64,000 nt of DNA from Pelodera strongyloides (GCA_036852015.1 JAANDG010000022.1:124001-188000), one strand, 5' to 3'. Counted from the stretch's first letter, positions 47,372 through 58,683 are shown. Notes: generated by a model not told the origin, from the sequence alone. Program-made: numbers and translations.

Positions 47372-48361
47372 TCAATGCTGCTTGTTCGCAGTCTTCCGCA
47401 CATTTGGGCTGTATCGCTCCGGTGGACGGCTTCGGCGGGTATTCCTGCGGCACTGCACATCGTCCGGCATCGGGCGATCCAAAGACGTAGATTCCGAGCT
47501 TCTCGTATCCAAGTTTCCTTGTGTCTTTGCCGGTTTATTCGATATCTCCCATTCCGATATCACCTCTTCTGTCTTGCCGAAGTCCAGCTCCATAACCACT
47601 CTCGGACGTTCTCGCAATTGGTCGGCACGTCGAATCCAATCGCCTTTACTAGTGTGAACACGGTACGTTGTGTCACTCGTCCGTTCCATAATCCTTCCGG
47701 GAAACCACTTCACCGGTTCATTGTAACATCGCGCGTAGACTGTCATTCCTTCGACGTAGTCTGGCGAATCCTTCTTTCCGGCCAAGTACTCTCTTGGTAT
47801 CGAATCCATACCTACATTCCCCCTTTCCAGTTCTTGAGCCAACTGCTTATACTTATTGGGTATCTGCAGCAAACCACACTGCGGAGAGTAGGATAGCTTA
47901 ATTCCTTTCTTATCACAAAACTGTTCCAACTTTTGGAAATCCTGAACCTTAGAGCTGTACTTTTGCCTGTCGCAGGTCTTATCGCTGCTCTCAGCAGACT
48001 TAGTAGCTCTTTCTGAGGTCCTAACTGTATTCACCACGAATACTTTTCTCTGTGCTAAAGATTTCAGATCATTTAATGATAAACCAACCTTGACCTGAAG
48101 ATCCCGTCCGAAAATTGACGGCGCATTCGTTCCCAGTACATGTAGTTGCACTGCATGTCGGACGTTTCCAACCAGCATTTCCACGGTGCACTTTCCTTTG
48201 AATACAATCTTCCCTCCAGTGTAGCTCTCTGCGTCGTAGTTCACCGGTACCAGTCTTGGTTTTCCCACTTTCCTCCAAGTCGCTTCATTGATTATCGACA
48301 GTGCTGCACCAGTGTCGAGTTCCATTACAATGTTCTTTCCTTGAATCTTCACGGGCAACAT
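47372..48361 (-). CDS. protease fused to an integrase C-terminal remnant
   Basis: A 329-residue open frame. The N-terminal part is an aspartic protease with MELDTGAALSI (DTG) and SIFGRDLQVKVGL. After about residue 115 the sequence jumps to the end of an integrase (FCDKKGIKLSYSP), then the integrase C-terminal region (GMTVYARCYNEPVKWFPGRI, TYRVHTSKGDWIRRADQL) and an Arg/Pro-rich tail. Reverse transcriptase, RNase H and the integrase DDE core are absent, yet the deletion kept the frame open. The element therefore needs enzymes from a relative. Confidence 0.85.
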   Translation of the reverse strand: MLPVKIQGKNIVMELDTGAALSIINEATWRKVGKPRLVPVNYDAESYTGGKIVFKGKCTVEMLVGNVRHAVQLHVLGTNAPSIFGRDLQVKVGLSLNDLKSLAQRKVFVVNTVRTSERATKSAESSDKTCDRQKYSSKVQDFQKLEQFCDKKGIKLSYSPQCGLLQIPNKYKQLAQELERGNVGMDSIPREYLAGKKDSPDYVEGMTVYARCYNEPVKWFPGRIMERTSDTTYRVHTSKGDWIRRADQLRERPRVVMELDFGKTEEVISEWEISNKPAKTQGNLDTRSSESTSLDRPMPDDVQCRRNTRRSRPPERYSPNVRKTANKQH

Positions 48362-49184
48362 AATCGGTGGTTGAAAATGGTGAATTGACGGGTCTTACTG
48401 CGTAAGTTCTAGGATCACTGTAATCAAGGTTAATTGAGCCTAAACGGGGCTCCTCAACTTTATCATGAGTATCAAATGTATGGATCTGATGGTTCCTGCG
48501 AACCTTTCTATTCTTACAATCTTTAGCAATGTGACCTAACTTGTCACAATTAAAACACCTTACTGACCTTTCTTTGTCCTGCCATCGCTGTTCCTTGCGA
48601 TTTCCTGCCTTGTACTGCTGCTGATTTACTTCGCATGCATCGGTAGAGCTTCGTCCTTGGTGCAGCGAACTCCTTTCAGCTGTTTCCACCTTCTGTGCCA
48701 ACTGTAGAGCCCTGATTGCTTCCAAGTCCTCTTCTAACAGTAGTCTCTCTCGCACAGTATCACTACTCATACCTCTTATAAATTGCATCGATAGTATACA
48801 ATCTTTAACATTTTTAACCTTGTCAAACTCACATTTACCTGCCAATCGTTCCAATTCCCTGTAGAACTCCTCCTTTGTCTGGCCAGGTCGTTGCTTCTCC
48901 ATGAGCAACTTGTGACGGTAGGTTATCAGCATCTGTTTCTTGCAGTATCTTTCCTTGAGAATCCTCAGAATCGACTCAAAATCCAACGAGCGCGGTTCCT
49001 TTGGCGCTGTCCACGCTGTCATTGCCTCGTACGTCTCCGGTTGCAGCAGCGAAAGAAGTGTGAGCACTTTCTTCTCGTCCTGCGTCACATCTCTCAGGTC
49101 CAGCTGTATCTGCAGTCTCGCAATCCAAACATCCAGATTCGAAACTTCCGGGTCGAACATCTCCATTCTCATTCTTCCGTCCAT
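48285..49184 (-). CDS. gag polyprotein of the deleted LTR element
   Basis: Intact 299-residue frame from MDGRMRMEMFDPEV at 49184; an upstream in-frame ATG at 49238 lies inside the LTR. It contains the capsid-like retrotransposon gag pattern (ARLQIQLDLRD, EEFYRELERLAGKC, FIRGMSSDTVRERLL) and one zinc knuckle, CFNCDKLGHIAKDC (CX2CX4HX4C). It overlaps the protease frame by 77 nt, so protease would need ribosomal frameshifting. Expected role: particle assembly and RNA packaging. Confidence 0.88.
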   Translation of the reverse strand: MDGRMRMEMFDPEVSNLDVWIARLQIQLDLRDVTQDEKKVLTLLSLLQPETYEAMTAWTAPKEPRSLDFESILRILKERYCKKQMLITYRHKLLMEKQRPGQTKEEFYRELERLAGKCEFDKVKNVKDCILSMQFIRGMSSDTVRERLLLEEDLEAIRALQLAQKVETAERSSLHQGRSSTDACEVNQQQYKAGNRKEQRWQDKERSVRCFNCDKLGHIAKDCKNRKVRRNHQIHTFDTHDKVEEPRLGSINLDYSDPRTYAVRPVNSPFSTTDYVAREDSRKEHCNGTRHWCSTVDNQ

Positions 49185-49210
49185 CGTGAGCTCGAATCCC
49201 TGAACGCCAA

Positions 49211-49558
49211 TGTTATATCCCGTTGCGATGCGTTGCACGCAATATATACGAAAAGTTTATTCGTAAACTCTAAACACAATTAATACACGACGATGTAGAC
49301 GGTGGAGTACGGGCACGTGTACTTCTGTAGATCCCCAGAGTAGATCCACAGCACAGCAATAGTCGAGTCGAGTCCTCAGCAGGCTTGGCAGCAGGTCCTA
49401 GTGTAGTCGCACTTGTCTTGGGTGACTCTGGTACTATGCTCGACTCGCATCTTTATATTACACTTTTCGTATGCTAATTACTTTCGAAATACTTTCGAAA
49501 CAGACAATTCTAAATCTTGTTTACACAAATATACGTATGCCCAATAGCATACGTTACA
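49211..49558 (-). repeat. 5' LTR of the deleted element
   Basis: 348 bp; starts TGTAACGTATGC on the minus strand. Confidence 0.92.
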
Positions 49559-50173
49559 CATTTTGTTTGGTTTAAATTGCTATGAACTTCCGGCATATAT
49601 ATTACTGTTAGGGGAATGTCAATCCTTCTCCTGGAGCAGGTTGTACATTGTACATCCCAAAAGGCGCAAAATAGCGGTAGACCCATAAAATCTACCCATA
49701 AAATGGAAAAAAATCAAAAGAAATATCGCCCAAAAGGGATTTTTTTTGTTCTCCCCAAACTCAAGCGCACAGCGCACAACGAATGCATTGACATTGAGCG
49801 AACGATCAGAATCACATATCGAAGCCTTTTTTTAGGGGGGGGGGGGGGATTTTCTCGTATCTAAGTATTTTTGTTTACTGTTATGTCCACTAAAAATTTG
49901 CGAATATAGAGCTGTCGTCTTCCACGCAATTTTTTTTACTAAAATATAAATTCGTGATTGGTTTGTAACAAACGGGGAAAGTGGACGTACCATAGCTTTG
50001 TTAAAGTATAATGCATTTAAAGAAGAATGTTGTAGATTGAAAGTGAACACTCCTTCCACACAAAAGACACTATTCATTTGTGAAGACACTATTCATTTTT
50101 TGTTCTGAGAGCAACAAGAACACGTTTTACAAATTCAATTTATTTTACATATTCAGTACACATCACGTTGGGC
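49559..50173. other. spacer between the LTR element and the lectin gene 3' end
   Basis: AT-rich with a G-run (about 49837-49848). AATAAA on the minus strand at 50144-50139 is the likely polyadenylation signal of the VWA/CTLD gene, 30 nt after its stop. Confidence 0.5.
50139..50144 (-). other. polyadenylation signal of the VWA/CTLD gene
   Basis: AATAAA on the minus strand 30 nt after the TAA. Confidence 0.65.
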
Positions 50174-53100
50174 TTATGGATCCGAGCAGAAGTGGGCAGT
50201 GCTGCAGGCAGTCGCCTGGCATCCATACAATTCAAGATCATCACAGCTCTCCGCACGCAGAGGAAACAGGAATCCGCCGGGACTTTGAATCACAGAACAG
50301 TTGCCATTTGTGTGGTCAAGGACTGGGTCATACTGAAATTGTCAATGGTTTGTCTGTTTGTCATTTCAGTTGTGATATTAAATTTTAAATATTTATTAAC
50401 ACATAAAATGTGTGCATCAATATGATGAAAGGTTGACAAGCATCAATTGAATGGCCATGGTTCATTCCATTCATATCTATTCATGACGTCTACTTGACAC
50501 TTGACCGAAAGTCAACTGAAATAAACGAATATGCAATGGTCATACACAGCGCACAGTTTATGCTAGTCTTTTCCCTAAAGCTAAACCCCTGACCGGTAAT
50601 GGCTGGAATACGGTCTTGTCAGCCCAGATCCACTGCCGACTCTCTGCATCATATGTGAGACCGACGAAGAATTTTGACTTGGGACTGCCTAAATTATTTA
50701 TTTATTTAATCATTCTTTTTCTAAAATATCAACAACAACAAAAAGTCCACATAATGGCGTTATCCCAAAAAATCGCTGTAGTAGAGCATTAGGATAGTGA
50801 GGCGCGAATAGATCCCAACTCACAACGTTTGATGCACAAAATTCAGCGGGAAATTGCACAAGGAGAAGCCAAAATTGTGTGTTTAATTTGTTTGGCAGCA
50901 GTCCGTTTTTTTAAAGGGCGTGTCAAGGGGGATTCTGCGCAGAAAGGCATCTCCTGGCGCAGACTAAGAAAATCTCGAAAGGCGCCCAATACAGTAAGCC
51001 CATAAAAATGGCGCCAGAATGAAATATTTGAGATTTTGTCATAAACGTGAACAAAACCCGCCGCAACGCGCGCAAACGGGTGCGTTGCGGCGAGCCGGTA
51101 ATTCAGACCGTCCTGTGGACAACGTTTTGGCTTAGCTCTGTCCACACGACACACGACGGAGTTTTTTGGAGGGGTTTGAAATTGTTTTTCTTTTTACGTG
51201 AAAGTTTTTGTTTATTTTTATTTTCACTTTCCTTACCTTCAAAACGCAAGCCTATTTTTGAGCCCAACATGCAAAACCGGCTTGACATTCCCTTAAAGGA
51301 TCGCAGTCACTACAAAATCGTCGTTTTTCTTCGAGTTTACTTGTATTTAGTAAAGAATAGAGACAAATAGTTTACCAAAACCGAATAATTTGAATTCCAA
51401 CTCAGGGAGTGAACAATTAGAAAAGTAGTTCTACTTAACTACCGCAGGATCACGAAACGTGTTCAAACAGCTACTTCCCGATCGGGAGTATGCAAATTAT
51501 TTCGGCAAATATCTGCATATTATATCTTTACATATACTGCAAGGGTCTGCAGGCATATCACGACACGTTTCATAATCCCGCGGTGGTTAAAGCGAATATG
51601 TAGGCACTCAAAATGAGCAAAAAAAAGCGAAACTAGCGTTTCCATACCAGACGTTAATTTAAATAGGCGACTGAATATGTAAATACGAAATTGGAATGCG
51701 CTGCATCTTGAATCTTGCTATTTGCCGATTTAAACTGAAATTTATTCAATCAGACCCAAATTTATGCAAGGGTTCCGAATTAGCGTTTACTATGGAAAAG
51801 GCGAGCTTTGTAATTGATTTTCTTTTAAAGGATCGCAGTCACTTCAAAATCGTTGTTTTTCTTCGAGTTTACTTGTGTTTAGTAAAGAATGGAGACAAAT
51901 ACTTTACCAAAACCGAATAATTTTAATTCCCACTCAGGGAGTGAAGAAGTAGAAAAATTGTTCTACTTAACTACCGCAGGATCACGAAACGTGTCCATAC
52001 AGCTGCTTCCCGATCGGGAGTATGCAAATTAGTTCGGCAAATATCTGCATATTATATCTTTACATATACTGCAAGGGTCTGCAGGCATATCACTACACGT
52101 TTCATAATCCCGCGGTAGTTAAGTAGAACTACTTTTCTACTTGTTCACCCCCTGAGTTGGAATTCAAATTATTCGGTTTTGGTAAAGTATTTGTCTCTAT
52201 TCCTTACTAAGTACAAGTAAACTCGAAGAAAAACGACGATTTTGAAGTGACTGCGATCCTTTAAGTGGGTAATTGTAGACAACTTTTGTTATTGTTTCCT
52301 TAATGGGCAACACGCATTCTTTTAATACAGCTTAACTTCAAAAAGGGCCTACATATTCCCTTTAAGTAGAACTACTTTTCTGCTTGTTCACCCCCTGAGT
52401 TGGAATTCAAATTATTCGGTTTTGGTAAAGTATTTTTCTTTATTCTTTACTAAATTCAAGTAAACTCGAAGCAAAATGATGATTTTGTAGTGACTGCGAT
52501 CCTTTAAAGCGAACCGCCAGCTCCTTTGGAAAATTTGCATATGATAAGCAAATCCTATGTATCCTATGCTAATTTTGCGCGATAGCCGTGGACGATCGCG
52601 CAAAATTAGCATAGGATACATAGGATTTGCTTATCATATGCAAATTTTCCAAAGAGGCTGGCATTTCGCTTTAAGGTTACAAATCTGAACATGGATCAGC
52701 CACCCAAATCACAAGCACTGCATTTTGGACGTGAGAACTCTTATAACGTAACGCGTAACATTTTTTCGGGAGACTGACTGGATGCTTCCTGACACTGTAT
52801 TGTTCTCCCCACCTTTTACAAGCGCAATTCGTTGTTCTGTAGTTTTCGTGACTGCCACATATCCATTCTGTTGCTTGCACACCAGGTCCAATAGGGTTCC
52901 CGTGATGGGTTCGGTCGCACTCTAAATATCTTAATAAAGTAAAGACCAATTTAAAGCAAAATACCGGCGGGTCTTTGAAGCGCATCGTGGACTACTACAT
53001 TTTTGTGCTAAGTGAGGTGCTTATGCTAAGTGTCCACGATGCGTTTCAAAAACAGGCCTCTATTTCACTTTAAAACGCAGTTAAATTCCAATTAACGTTT

Positions 53101-56100
53101 GTTGCTCGTTGAGGGTTAAATGGTTCACTTTTGGTGTTCATTCACCAACTCAATGCATATGCTAGTGTCAGTCTCCACTAACCCAGAAGCATCCGTCATT
53201 CGGTGGCACTTGATTTTCTTTCTGGTTCCAGTACACACTATTACAGAAGCAGTTGGCTGGAAATATGTGCTTCGGGTATCGATATCGGTGTATAGATTTT
53301 GTCCAAAACATGGAGACGAATACATATATGTATTTGTTCCTTTTTGTGGTCAACTACAAAATTTACCTACCATTGCACACGCTTTGTTTAAAAAATTGGA
53401 CGAGCGCCTTTGAGTCGGGGTTGCTGTCAAGGTCAAAGAAGTATCCAACGGATGCTATTTCCTTCAGAACAGGCACTATATGCCCGTGATCATCACCATG
53501 CACTGTAATTTGTGGCGTTGTTGCACCAAACATGGGAAGTCTTTACTCCGAAAATCTCCAAAAAATGTTGAGCAAAAAATGTTTCAGAACACTGTCGTGC
53601 GTCTTACTTGCAAAATATGACAATTATGCCGGAAAATGGAAAGAAAAGATACTAATACGAAGTCCATCGATGCTCGAATAGAAACTGCTTACATATGACA
53701 ATGACGATTCCATTGTTTTCCTTGAATGTCTTCGCGAACTCCACTGTTTTAATGTAGTCGCTATTCTCTCTGAGCATATCAATGTTGCAATTATGGGAAG
53801 ACTTTACCCGACCGATGGTTAGCTTATTGTTAGTTGAAAAACGCTTTGATTTCAAAGCCCTATCTTGTCACTAAAATAATGTAATTGCTCAGAGTTTAAT
53901 TTAAAGGGATCGGCTCACCTCAAATCGTGTCTGTTTTTTTTGTTTCTTTATTTTCTATAAGGGATAATAAAAATTTGGAATACAAAAAGTAGTGTTCTAT
54001 TTCAATACTCACGAAGATATTAGGTGATAAAGTGGAGGATCGATCGGCCCGAAATGAAAAAGTGTAATTGTCCTGCCTTGTTTGTATGGGACAATTAACA
54101 CTTTTTGCATTTCGGGCCGATCGATCCACCACTTTATCACCTAATATCTTCGTGAGTATTGAAATATAACACTACTTTTTGTATTCCAAATTTTTATTAT
54201 CCCTTATAGAAAATAAAGAAACAAAAAAAACAGACACGATTTGAGGTGAGCCGATCCCTTTAATGTTCATGTCAATATCAAAGAAACAATAATTGCACAC
54301 TTACCTGAAAGTACTTGCGTGAATTACAATAACTTTTCGTGCATTCGGTCTATGCTCACTGGGATCTTCGAAGATATCACGAGCGATGGAAGTGCCACTA
54401 AGAAAAGTTGCTTCAAACTATCACATAATTTTCCGGAGTTTAGCTTTGGAAACTCATCGCCCTTGTGTTTTGCGTACATTTAAATAATAAAGTTTGTTAG
54501 GTTTTTTTACCTCGTACTACATACCTATCAATATTCGTATTTGTTTGATTCGGAAAATTTAGCCCAAGGAAGCTCGTTAGCATATCTTCAGTTGTCTTGA
54601 AAGAACTAAGACGGGACACTAGCTGGGCACCGTCGGCGTACACAATGGAAGCAACGCGTGTCTGCTTGGGTCCTTGGCCCACTGATACTGAGCTGAGAAC
54701 ACTTGCCATGAAGCGCTTTGCCTCAAAGTCGTCTTGAAGATGTATCTCCTACTTCGCAAGAATATGAGCCAAGTAAACGCGGGATAAAGACCCGGAAGAA
54801 ACAATTACACAAAACAAAATAGTTTGTCCCTTTCAGAACGTAACTGAAGTGGTTAAAAAGTAGGAAACACAATAACTGTGCCTATCTTACATTAAAAGGA
54901 ATAACATAAATCGCGAAATAGCAGCACCTTTTCACACCATGCGTGTGTGTGCATTCATTATCAAGTTACTTCGAAAGTAAGTTGATAATACTCCGTTACC
55001 AAATTACTTTATATATCCAGCTTGGTTTAAATCCATATTTGGCGTGAAGGCGGCTTGCAGTATTCATCTTGTGGGTTAGAATTTGGACGGAGCCAATCGT
55101 CCAATAACTAATAAATATACACGGAAGGGGGACCGTACCTCATTAAAGCCGTTCGCTTCAATATTTGTTGATCCGTCAATAAATACAAAGATATCCAACC
55201 ATGCACTTTCATAGACACAAGGACAATTATCTGTTGGCGGCGCGGGCTCATTATTGCAACCGAGAGGCCCTGAATATATTGGTGAAGAATTTGCCATAGA
55301 GAAATGATGAATGCAACGTGTTATGGTGTGAGACTATTAGAAACCACTTCTGGTCTACCTATGCTATAAGTGCTTCTCTACCTCGGGTAGCTGATGGCCC
55401 TTGAATTATAGATATGTGGCGTCCAAAAGGAGTTAACAGGTTATGAAGACCTACTATTAAATCGGGGTAGTTTCGCCGAAAGAGGTAACCGCTGTATGAA
55501 CTATGAACCGTGTGTGTGATTCGGTGAATCGGTCCTGTGGTTGCGGGTTGGGTATGTGGTGAGTATAGCCAAGCCGAAGGAGCCTGCTAGCCATGCAGGT
55601 GACTATTGTTTGAGTCGACGCCATATCTCGCACAAAACGAGATAAGCTTCGTTACTAAGGGCGCATTCGAAATGGGCATTTCCGCAAAAGAAAAAGAAAT
55701 GTTTAGATTCGAGATGGACAACCGAAAAAAAATGCAATTGCCATGCCCAAACATGCAAAGAATCGATTGATTTTAGTTTCAGCAACGGTACATCGCAATT
55801 TTCGGCAATTATTTTGCATGTATTGTTTTGTTTTCGGCGTCCATCTCGAACCATTCCTTTTTTTTCCGGAAATTCCCCATTTCTAATGCTCACTATACTA
55901 GGAACGCAACCGACCAATTGGCTTTCCACAGAATGCATTGAGTAATCCGTCGACGAGGTCTTTCTGGTTTTGCTCGCCCAGTGATTGTTTTGGGCAGATA
56001 GATTGTGCTGGGGGGAAGTCCCCGCCTCCAAGGTTAACAACAACAACATCAACACCCTGAGATTTGAAGATGGATAGGGCCGTTTGAATGTCCGTCTGAT

Positions 56101-58683
56101 CTCTGAAAGAAAACTGGGAATGATTGTTTTTTTCACGTGTAACTCGATATTTAGGCATAATAATGATCTTACTAACGTTTTTTTGGAGTTTAAGCTGCGT
56201 CCTGATATATTAATACAAACATTAAACACTAAGCTCTACTATCTTAATATTGTAATTTAATTTCTTTCTTTATTTCACATGTTCTGACAGTCTACACTAC
56301 GAAGTCTCATAATACACTGCTCGCTCCCCTGTTCACCCGCTAAATACGGTAAGACTACAAACTACAAACTATCCCCACACCACTCGTTGTCACATTACCC
56401 TCCACGTATCGTCCTAGTATTCATATCTTCTGCTATTGTCTCTACTTAAATTCACATTACAAGGTCAGTTCTATTTATATTTAAAGGGACAGGCCCACCG
56501 ATATAAACCTACGTTTATTATTTGTTCATAATTCATAAAAAGGGTATTTATTATAATATATACAAACTAAATATTATTCAGATTCACCATGGGGAAGTTT
56601 TTCCTGTGAGCTTTCCTTACAGAAGGTACCGTAGACAGGTCATTTGCACAATCATTTGCATACACACCTTTGATGTGGATATGCAAACGACTTAACTTCC
56701 CTTTCCGACAAAGGTGTGTATGAAAATGACTATGCAAATAACCTGTCTACGATACCTTCTGTAAGGAAAGCTCATAGGAAAAACTTCCCCATGGTGAATC
56801 TGAATAATATTTAGTTTGTATATATTATAATAAATACCCTTTTTATGAATTATAAACAAATAATAATCGTAGGTTTATATCGGTGGGCCTGTCCCTTTAA
56901 ATAAGCTTTATTTCATCTTTTTTAACGTAAGTTCAGGTTCTACTTCGCAAGCTCCAGACAATGTCAGTTAGTTTCTTATTACCTTTTCCATTATTGCTTC
57001 TACGTTATTTATTATACACTATTATACCACCATTTTGTCACTCCCTAGCGTATACCACTTTCGCCTATTTTCTACCCAATTCATTTATAAGCTTGCGGTC
57101 ATAGTACTTGTGCCCTACCGCAGCAAAACCCTCGTATACTATTGAGGGTCGAAACGGGGTGTCGTGTTATCATAAAGGCACGATCACTTTCTCTATATTT
57201 AATATTTCTGTACATTTTTTCATACATTCACTCTCACGTTATTCCACTAGCATTCCTCTTCACATAAGCCTGTGGTCATCGTACTGATGAGGAGACCCTA
57301 CCCAAGCAAAATCCTCGTATACGATTTGGGTCGAAACGGGTTGTCATGCTTTCTCGTGACTATACACATCTTTGATTCTTTTTCACTCTGCACTTTTCAT
57401 CTATTATCATTCAATATATGATCCTGATCCTTTTCTTCTCATTAAATTCCTACTGTTAATCATTTTAAATACTATTTGCTTTATTATATTAAATGACTCT
57501 TCTTTACGCTGTTCTCCAGTATTCATAATTCCTTTTAATTTCCGCTTTGATATACAATATAGTGGCCAAAAAGATAATACTACTTTAGGATATTACTATG
57601 TTGTACATCAAGTGCCAGACATATCAAACACTCACTTGTTTTCCGTTATCAGAAGTAAAATGTTGAACTTGTTCGTTCCCATACATTGATGCATCTTGTT
57701 AGCCACTCTGAAGTGAGAATATCGTTTTCACCATAGCGTTTTTCAATAGAAAGCGTGTAAATTTTGGTTGTAACCGAAAAGATCGAACCCGCATCTTCGC
57801 GACTATCCGGGCCAATGGTTTACCATTACGCTACCGGCTACCACAACCTACATTCAAAACAAGCTTATATCAAGCTTCGAGCTAAATCGGATTACAGTCA
57901 CTGTTCATTTATTCAAACTTTACATACGTCGTCAGATTCATTGCCGCAAAAACATCTTTGGATAAGAGCTCGGCGTGAACATCGTCCAGCGAAGCACAAA
58001 TATCAGACGGACTTGAAGTGGGCGGAGTTACGAATACGGGGCAATCATTGTTTAGCCGATCTTGGTCGCCTAAATGTTCGTACTTTAGAGAATCACATGA
58101 TTGTTCAGAACCAAAGGTAAGAATTCTCGCAGTGAATTGAATTTCTAATGGAACTAGGGAGAAGCTAGATAGTAATAGGAGTATACGATTATAACTGCTT
58201 ACCATAGGCAGCAAAGGACCATGCCGCCTTGTTGTCCATTGCAGGCATCAGCTGGTTGGCCACGAAGTCCCATGACTGAAAAGAAAAGAAATGCACTGAA
58301 TAAGAAGTTGTGAATATAAGCTCGAGAAAACTACCTATAGTTCCAAATACACAAATTCAACTGCTCACGTTTTGCAATTTCAAGCTTCCTCCTGTTACAT
58401 CATTTGTTGCATCAAAGAGAACCAACACTCCAGAATGACAAGCGGACGCAGTGCCCGTTGCTGCAGCGCATGAAGCACTTTCAAGCGGAGACGCTAAAAG
58501 AGATCGTCATACAGAACTAAATCTACTATTCGCATTTACCCAAGCCAAGGAAAACCGGTAGGTAACGACCACCAATTCGTAGGCTTCATGCTATAAAAGC
58601 AAGTATTGTGAGAGATTATCAAGATACTTACCGTAACCATAGGACAACACAGCGAGACAGATAAGTGAAGTAGGGAGTCGCAT
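50174..58683 (-). CDS. secreted protein: signal peptide, two VWA domains, C-type lectin domain
   Basis: Fourteen minus-strand exons: 58683-58632, 58493-58369, 58275-58203, 58153-57928, 56102-55915, 55269-55139, 54748-54525, 54397-54305, 53769-53693, 53502-53371, 53256-53183, 52921-52813, 50688-50594 and 50332-50174. They join in phase to 1758 nt (585 residues). Signal peptide: MRLPTSLICLAVLSYGYG. VWA1 starts SGVLVLFDATND and ends VDVVVVNLGG. VWA2 starts WLDIFVFIDGSTN, with RVASIVYADGAQL and ARKVIVIHAS. Both have imperfect MIDAS motifs. A CFC linker (NCFCNS, DGCFW) leads to a CTLD with VCKQQNGYVAVTKT, FFVGLTYD, RQWIWAD and Cys-rich strands ending CSDP. No EPN or QPD sugar-binding motif was seen. 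Such VWA-CTLD secreted proteins are an expanded nematode group, probably with immune or cuticle roles (inference). The donor at 55915 is weak. Confidence 0.85.
51591..52361. mobile_element. palindromic TTAA element, family H copy H2 (nested)
   Basis: Inserted in the outer G copy with TTAA on both sides. Starts AGCGAATATGTAGGCAC and ends inverse CATATTCCCT after GGGCCTA. It contains the inner G copy at a TTAA that is empty in H1. Confidence 0.9.
51829..52260. mobile_element. palindromic TTAA element, family G inner copy
   Basis: Flanked by TTAA 51825-51828 and 52261-52264, inserted in H2; about 432 bp with arms from AGGATCGCAGTCACT inwards. Confidence 0.9.
52508..52670. mobile_element. palindromic TTAA element B4
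   Basis: Family B hairpin. Left TTAA 52504-52507 is shared with the outer G copy; right TTAA 52671-52674. It lies in a CTLD intron. Confidence 0.9.
52955..53069. mobile_element. palindromic TTAA element A8 (short)
   Basis: TTAA 52951-52954 and 53070-53073. Ends AGCAAAATACCGGCGGG and the inverse GGCCTCTATTTCACT. It lies in the intron before the CTLD exon. Confidence 0.75.
53905..54259. mobile_element. palindromic TTAA element, family F
   Basis: TTAA 53901-53904 and 54260-54263. Ends AGGGATCGGCTCACCTC and the inverse GAGGTGAGCCGATCCCT; near-perfect long arms. It lies in a VWA2 intron. Confidence 0.9.
55656..55895. mobile_element. foldback, family I copy 2
   Basis: Left end AAGGGCGCATTCGAAATGGG; the right end is a diverged inverse. 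It abuts the VWA1 terminal exon. Confidence 0.6.
56485..56896. mobile_element. palindromic TTAA element, family D copy D2
   Basis: TTAA 56481-56484 and 56897-56900. Ends AGGGACAGGCCCACCG and inverse. It is in the same VWA1 intron as the 57.1-57.8 kb repeats. Confidence 0.9.
57060..57850. repeat. duplicated repeat module and tRNA-like relic
   Basis: Two related modules (about 57084-57180 and 57268-57360) share GGTCATCGTACT-like and GGGTCGAAACGGG motifs. A minus-strand tRNA-like segment (about 57844-57772) has a good acceptor stem (GTAGCCG/CGGTTAC) and box B GGTTCGATC, but a mispaired T arm. It is probably SINE-derived and lies within an intron of the VWA/CTLD gene. Confidence 0.5.

Larger units (their letters stand above)
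46977..49558 (-). mobile_element. internally deleted gypsy-type LTR element (gag-protease retained)
   Basis: Two 348-bp LTRs (46977-47324 and 49211-49558), both beginning TGTAACG and ending in CA on the minus strand, differ at only a few bases. The PBS TGGCGTTCAGGGA (49209-49197) matches the first 11 bases of the PBS of the other LTR element here. The purine tract AATTAGGGAAAGGG borders the 3' LTR. The flanks share CATTTT, a probable target duplication, though the boundary is uncertain by two bases. Between protease and the middle of integrase, everything (RT, RNase H) is gone. Confidence 0.92.
51297..52503. mobile_element. palindromic TTAA element, family G outer copy (interrupted)
   Basis: TTAA 51293-51296 and 52504-52507; ends AGGATCGCAGTCACTAC and its inverse. 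Its centre is split by H2 at TTAA 51587-51590/52362-52365. The uninterrupted inner copy shows the empty site (GCGGTAGTTAAGTAGAAC). Confidence 0.9.

Noticed and set aside
50843..51154. Minus-strand 103-codon frame between lectin exons
   Set aside because: It is intronic with no similarity; the neighbouring lectin exons at 50594-50688 and 52813-52921 explain the region.
57772..57844. Possible minus-strand tRNA with a good acceptor stem
   Set aside because: The T arm does not pair and it sits in repeat modules, so it is treated as SINE-derived.
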